A stretch of 8,960 bases of DNA from Gemmatimonas phototrophica (GTDB lineage: Bacteria > Gemmatimonadota > Gemmatimonadetes > Gemmatimonadales > Gemmatimonadaceae). The position numbers were made by a program, and so were the translations under genes. The notes beneath the pieces were generated by a model. It was not told the origin of the DNA and searched no databases. It saw nothing but the letters and a program-made list of their open reading frames with translations. The stretch covers positions 1-8,960 of the forward strand of contig CAMBRJ010000089.1 in assembly GCA_945870175.1 (NCBI GenBank), in the 5' to 3' direction. Every line of letters starts with the position of its first letter. Position 1 is the first letter of the stretch. Positions 5,884-8,960 of this stretch are shown piece after piece.

Positions 5884-7362
5884 TCATGTCGCCGTCCACG
5901 GCGGCAGTAAATGCCGCTGCACTTTGCCGAGGGCCGTGCGCGGCAGCGCCTCCACCCGTACGAATCCGCGGGGCACCTTGAACGACGCCAGCTGCGTGCG
6001 GACCTCCTGCGCGAGTGCCTCAAAATTCACCGTCGCGTCGCAGACGAGATACGCCACCGGCACTTCACCGCGCACCGCGTCCTTCACGCCGACCACCGCC
6101 GCCTCGCGCACCCCGTCCTGCTCGGCCAACAGCTCCTCGATCTCGCGCGGATAGATGTTGAAACCGCCCGAGATGATCAGATCACTGCGCCGACCTTCCA
6201 GCGTGATGTAGCCATCCGCCGCGCGCACGCCCACATCGCCAGTGCGGAACCAGCCGTCCGCGAAGGCCGCCGCCGTGGCATCCGGGCGACGCCAGTAGCC
6301 GTCGCACACATTCGGCCCGCGCACCCACAACTCGCCGCTCGTGCCGTCCGGCACATCCGCACCGGCCTCGTCCACGATGCGCACCACCGTCATCGGCATC
6401 GGGAATCCCACCGTGCCTGGGCGACGCTCGCCATAAAAAGGATTACTGACATTCATGAGCGTCTCGGTCATACCGTAGCGCTCCAAAATGACATGGCCGA
6501 ATCGCTCCCGGAACGCTTCCATCACGGGGGCCGGCAACGGCGCCGAGCCGGACACAAAGAGTCGCGCGCGCGCGCCGATCGCCGCCGCGCGCGCGGGCGC
6601 CACGTCGAGCAACCGCACGAACATGGTCGGGACACCGAAGAACACCGTGGGCTGATACGCTTCGAACCAATCAGCCGCGCGCTCATGCTCAAAGCGTTCG
6701 GCCAGACGCATGTGACAGCCACTGAGCAGCCACACGTGCAGACCGTTCGCCAATCCATGCACGTGAAAGAGCGGGAGCACCGCGAGGTAGCGATCGTCGC
6801 CGGTGAACTCCCAGCTGGCCGTCAGCGCCAGCGCATTCGCCGCAAAGTTGCCGTGCGTCAGCACCGCACCCTTTGATGCGCCGGTGGTCCCCGAGGTGTA
6901 CACCAGCGCGGCCGGCGTATTCGCCACACACGGCACCGTGATCCGCTCCGCCGACTGCTGCGCGGCCTCCGCACTTAAGGCTTCGAGGCTCCACGACGTC
7001 ACGCCGGCGGGCAGGTCGCCCTGCTGGGCAGCGGTCGTGATCATCGCGACCGGCGCCGCATCGCTCACAATGTGCGCAATCTCGCGCTCGCGATACAGCA
7101 CATTCACCGGCACCACGATGATGCCCGTCTTGATACACGCCAACCAGAGATCGATGATCTCGACTCGATTGGTGAGATAGAACGCCAACCGATCACCAGC
7201 CTGCACGCCGCGCGCCCGCAACGCATGCGCCACGCGGTTGCTCCGCTCCTCGAGCGCGCCGAAGGTCAGTGCGAGGGGCTCGCCGGACACGCCGATGGCG
7301 TCGAGCGCTGGCGTCGCCGCGCGTCCCAACAGCGAGCGATCATACAATCCGAGAAGTGACAT
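5884..7362 (-). CDS. matB: Malonyl-CoA synthetase (MatB-like), acyl-AMP-forming ligase
   Basis: 492 residues, close to the usual ~500 of MatB. It catalyses ATP + malonate + CoA to malonyl-CoA + AMP + PPi in the cytoplasm. Adenylate-forming motifs are all present in order: P-loop YTSGTTGASKGA (155-166), PLFHVHGL (197-204), YGMTET (296-301), TGDVG (374-378), GRRSDLI (390-396) with the hinge beside it, GGFNIYPREIE (399-409), and the catalytic lysine K480 in PRTALGKVQ. The stretch ERYGMTETLMNVSNP after the A5 motif, then PGTVGFP, is typical of malonyl-CoA synthetases rather than fatty-acid ligases. Its ATG overlaps the stop of the upstream gene by one base (TAATG) and it is followed after ten bases by a MatC-like permease, supporting malonate uptake and activation. 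Methylmalonate or a related diacid could also be used. No MatA decarboxylase is adjacent. Confidence 0.87.
   Translation of the reverse strand: MSLLGLYDRSLLGRAATPALDAIGVSGEPLALTFGALEERSNRVAHALRARGVQAGDRLAFYLTNRVEIIDLWLACIKTGIIVVPVNVLYREREIAHIVSDAAPVAMITTAAQQGDLPAGVTSWSLEALSAEAAQQSAERITVPCVANTPAALVYTSGTTGASKGAVLTHGNFAANALALTASWEFTGDDRYLAVLPLFHVHGLANGLHVWLLSGCHMRLAERFEHERAADWFEAYQPTVFFGVPTMFVRLLDVAPARAAAIGARARLFVSGSAPLPAPVMEAFRERFGHVILERYGMTETLMNVSNPFYGERRPGTVGFPMPMTVVRIVDEAGADVPDGTSGELWVRGPNVCDGYWRRPDATAAAFADGWFRTGDVGVRAADGYITLEGRRSDLIISGGFNIYPREIEELLAEQDGVREAAVVGVKDAVRGEVPVAYLVCDATVNFEALAQEVRTQLASFKVPRGFVRVEALPRTALGKVQRHLLPPWTAT
6563..6595. repeat. CG-alternating inverted repeat inside matB
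   Basis: Thirteen alternating C/G bases (6563-6575) and a second run of ten (6586-6595) are mutually complementary across a ten-base centre, so a 10-bp stem could form. The stretch encodes an Ala/Arg-rich segment (matB residues about 256-267). It is most simply explained by GC-biased codon use. Confidence 0.4.
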
Positions 7363-7832
7363 TACGACAGGCCGAATTCGCGTACGATGGCACGAACACC
7401 AGCCGCTTGCAGTCCGTCCTCCTCAAACACGATGATCCCGAGCAGGGCGCGGCCGACATCGTCGGGGAGCCGATCGGCACGGAACACCTGAACCACCGGT
7501 CCCATGGCCATCGCCTCGCGCAGCCGCGGGTGCGACCATCCGCTGCCCAGCGTTGGCTCGCTGTCGAAGCCCTTGGCCAGCACGGTCGTCAGCGCGGACG
7601 CCGGGGCGCCGCGATAACGCACCGAAGGCAGTTCGCCGCCGAAGCTGCGCTCGAACAACGCCTGCCAGGCCATTGGACGAGCGCCCTGCGCACGCGTTCC
7701 CGACGCCAGCACGATGCGCGGCGAACGCGCTAGCACGTGCATGCGTTGCACCGCATCCTGCAGATCCTCGAGAATGCGCGCCTCGCGATCGGGCGCCATT
7801 TCGGGTGGAGAATTGCCAGAATCATCGATCAT
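7362..7832 (-). CDS. Unrecognised 156-residue protein, first gene of the malonate unit
   Basis: I do not recognise a family with confidence. The protein is soluble-looking, without a signal peptide or membrane segment. The first 35 residues are polar and charged with a likely helix (REARILEDLQDAVQRMHVLA, 17-36). The middle and C-terminal parts contain RYRGAP (72-77), LAKGFD (85-90), WSHPRLREAMAMG (99-111), VVQVFRADRL (113-122) and IIVFEEDG (133-140). The order Tyr-Arg-Gly, a conserved Gly, Ser-x-Ala-like helix, then a beta strand is loosely reminiscent of ADP-ribosyltransferase-fold proteins, but the match is weak. Its stop overlaps the matB start (TAATG), so it is translated with matB and is likely co-transcribed as the first gene. 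The start at 7832 (MIDDSG) is the longest; M11 and M31 are alternatives. No strong ribosome site is visible. Confidence 0.7.
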   Translation of the reverse strand: MIDDSGNSPPEMAPDREARILEDLQDAVQRMHVLARSPRIVLASGTRAQGARPMAWQALFERSFGGELPSVRYRGAPASALTTVLAKGFDSEPTLGSGWSHPRLREAMAMGPVVQVFRADRLPDDVGRALLGIIVFEEDGLQAAGVRAIVREFGLS

Positions 7833-7880
7833 CCCCCAATCTTCTCTCTCGCCCGCGGCGCAGCCACCCCAATTGACCCC
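7833..7880. promoter_or_regulatory. Divergent intergenic region between the unknown gene and the MFS exporter
   Basis: These 48 bases separate two start codons pointing outwards, so promoters for both the malonate unit and the exporter must sit here or inside the flanking 5' ends. The stretch is pyrimidine-rich (CTTCTCTCTC) on the plus strand, reading GAGAGAGAAG towards the minus-strand gene. I see no operator palindrome longer than CAATTG. Confidence 0.35.
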
Positions 7881-8960
7881 GTGTTCACACTTTTTCTCGT
7901 TGTCTTTCTCGACCTGATCGGATTCGGGATGATCATCCCGGTCTTTCCGTTCTATGCCGAGCAGGTGGGCGTCGCGCCGGCATCGGTGATCTTCTTCCTG
8001 GGGCTCTACTCCTTAGGACAGTTGGTCGGGGCGCCCATCTGGGGCAGTCTCTCCGATCGCATCGGTCGGCGTCCGGTGTTGCTGATCACCTTGCTCGCCA
8101 ATGCCGGCGCCTCGGCGATGCTGGCCTTCAGCACCACCGGTACCATGCTCGCGATCTCGCGGATCGTGGCCGGTCTGGCCGCCGGTAATATCTCGGCCGC
8201 CTACGCCTACACCACAGACATCACCACCGACGCCACCCGCCCCAAGGCGCTCGGTCTGCTCGGTTCCGCCTTCGGCATGGGCTTCATTCTCGGTCCCGCG
8301 CTTGGGGGTATGCTGGCCGGTGCCAACCCCGACGACGGCTCCGCCTTTGCTCGCGTGGCCTACGGCGCGGCGGTGCTCTCGCTCGTGGCCTTCGTGCTCA
8401 CCCTGTTCCGCCTTCCCGAGTCACTGCCGCCGGAGAAGCGCCGCGCCTCGACGACCAAGCGCGCTGGGATGGGCACCTACTTCGCGCGCCCGGTGCTGCG
8501 CGATCTGCTCTTGTCGACGGTGATCGTGGTCGCGGCGGTCGCGCTCTTTCAGAGCACGCTGGCGTTATTCACGGCCGATCGCCTCGGTGTCGGCCCGCGC
8601 ACCCTCGGCTGGATTTACGGCTTTGTTGGTGTGGTGTCGGTGGTCATCCAGGGCGGCGTAATCGGTCCGCTCACGCGGCGCTTCGGCGCGCAGTCGCTCA
8701 CGCGCAGCGGCGCCATTCTGGTTGGTGTGGGAATGGGCTGCATTCCGTTCTCGCACTCTATCGGTTGGCTGCTGTTCGCGCTCGGCATCTTCGGTGTGGG
8801 GTCGGCGCTCTTCAACCCCAGTATGAGCGGGCTCGTGGCCACCGCCGCCGAACCGCACGAACGCGGCAGTGTGTTGGGCGCGTATCAGGGCGCCGCGTCG
8901 ATGGGCCGAGTGATCGGTCCGTTCGCCGCCAGCGGCGTGGCCAGTGCCAGCTCGTTGTCG
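7881..8960 (+). CDS. MFS transporter, DHA1-type drug:H+ antiporter (TetA/MFS-like); partial, runs off right edge
   Basis: 360 residues are visible, lacking the C-terminal end of a normal ~400-residue protein. The N-terminus FTLFLVVFLDLIGFGMIIPVFPFYAEQ (2-28) matches the first helix of DHA1 exporters such as TetA. Motif A GSLSDRIGRRP lies at 55-65 in the loop after helix 2, an Arg in the fourth helix at R94 (motif B), and motif C, GSAFGMGFILGPALGG, at 128-143 in helix 5, which is diagnostic of antiporters. The second half has TRRFGAQ (265-271), RSGAILVGVGM, FNPSMSGLVA (311-320) and GAYQGAASMGRVIGP (333-347), also typical. It probably exports a small hydrophobic compound in exchange for protons at the inner membrane; the substrate cannot be read from sequence. 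No in-frame ATG precedes; GTG at 7881 gives the natural start of helix 1. No Shine-Dalgarno sequence is visible. Confidence 0.88.
   Translation, partial: MFTLFLVVFLDLIGFGMIIPVFPFYAEQVGVAPASVIFFLGLYSLGQLVGAPIWGSLSDRIGRRPVLLITLLANAGASAMLAFSTTGTMLAISRIVAGLAAGNISAAYAYTTDITTDATRPKALGLLGSAFGMGFILGPALGGMLAGANPDDGSAFARVAYGAAVLSLVAFVLTLFRLPESLPPEKRRASTTKRAGMGTYFARPVLRDLLLSTVIVVAAVALFQSTLALFTADRLGVGPRTLGWIYGFVGVVSVVIQGGVIGPLTRRFGAQSLTRSGAILVGVGMGCIPFSHSIGWLLFALGIFGVGSALFNPSMSGLVATAAEPHERGSVLGAYQGAASMGRVIGPFAASGVASASSLS

Noticed and set aside
5911..6876. Plus-strand open frame (321 codons) antisense to matB
   Set aside because: Antisense shadow; every adenylate-forming motif lies on the minus strand.

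Overview
The window is GC-rich bacterial chromosomal DNA, densely coding, with short gaps and no RNA genes, insertion sequences, CRISPR arrays or phage genes. The high GC, the strong third-position GC of the real frames, scarce Shine-Dalgarno sequences, and a PafB/PafC-type WYL regulator pair away from any Pup-proteasome gene suggest a gemmatimonad-like or similar high-GC soil bacterium. This placement is an inference from style, not from a marker gene.

Layout, left to right. (1) On the minus strand, a two-HKD phospholipase D/cardiolipin synthase-type gene (670-2055) is followed by a tandem-domain universal stress protein (start near 600) that runs off the left edge. (2) A small four-helix membrane protein of the YvlD/DUF360 family (2064-2435) lies on the plus strand, back to back with the PLD gene; only 8 bases separate their start codons. 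(3) A minus-strand pair of WYL-domain regulators, pafB-like (3447-4562) then pafC-like (2458-3450), overlaps by ATGA and converges on yvlD. (4) A minus-strand three-gene unit comprises an unrecognised 156-residue protein (7362-7832), a malonyl-CoA synthetase (MatB-like, 5884-7362) and a MatC/SLC13-like carboxylate permease (4629-5873), joined by a 1-base overlap and a 10-base gap. (5) On the plus strand, starting 49 bases from the unknown gene, an MFS drug:H+ antiporter-type exporter (from 7881) runs off the right edge.

How they work together. The best-supported metabolic unit is malonate import (MatC-like) and activation to malonyl-CoA (MatB-like); no malonyl-CoA decarboxylase (MatA) is visible, so the product may feed fatty-acid or polyketide synthesis, or the decarboxylase may lie elsewhere. 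PafB/PafC homologues form a DNA-damage-responsive heterodimer in mycobacteria. The PLD, YvlD-like and Usp genes fit an envelope/stress neighbourhood. No wholly new multi-gene system is evident. The most open questions are the unknown leader gene of the malonate unit and the non-actinobacterial pafBC pair.
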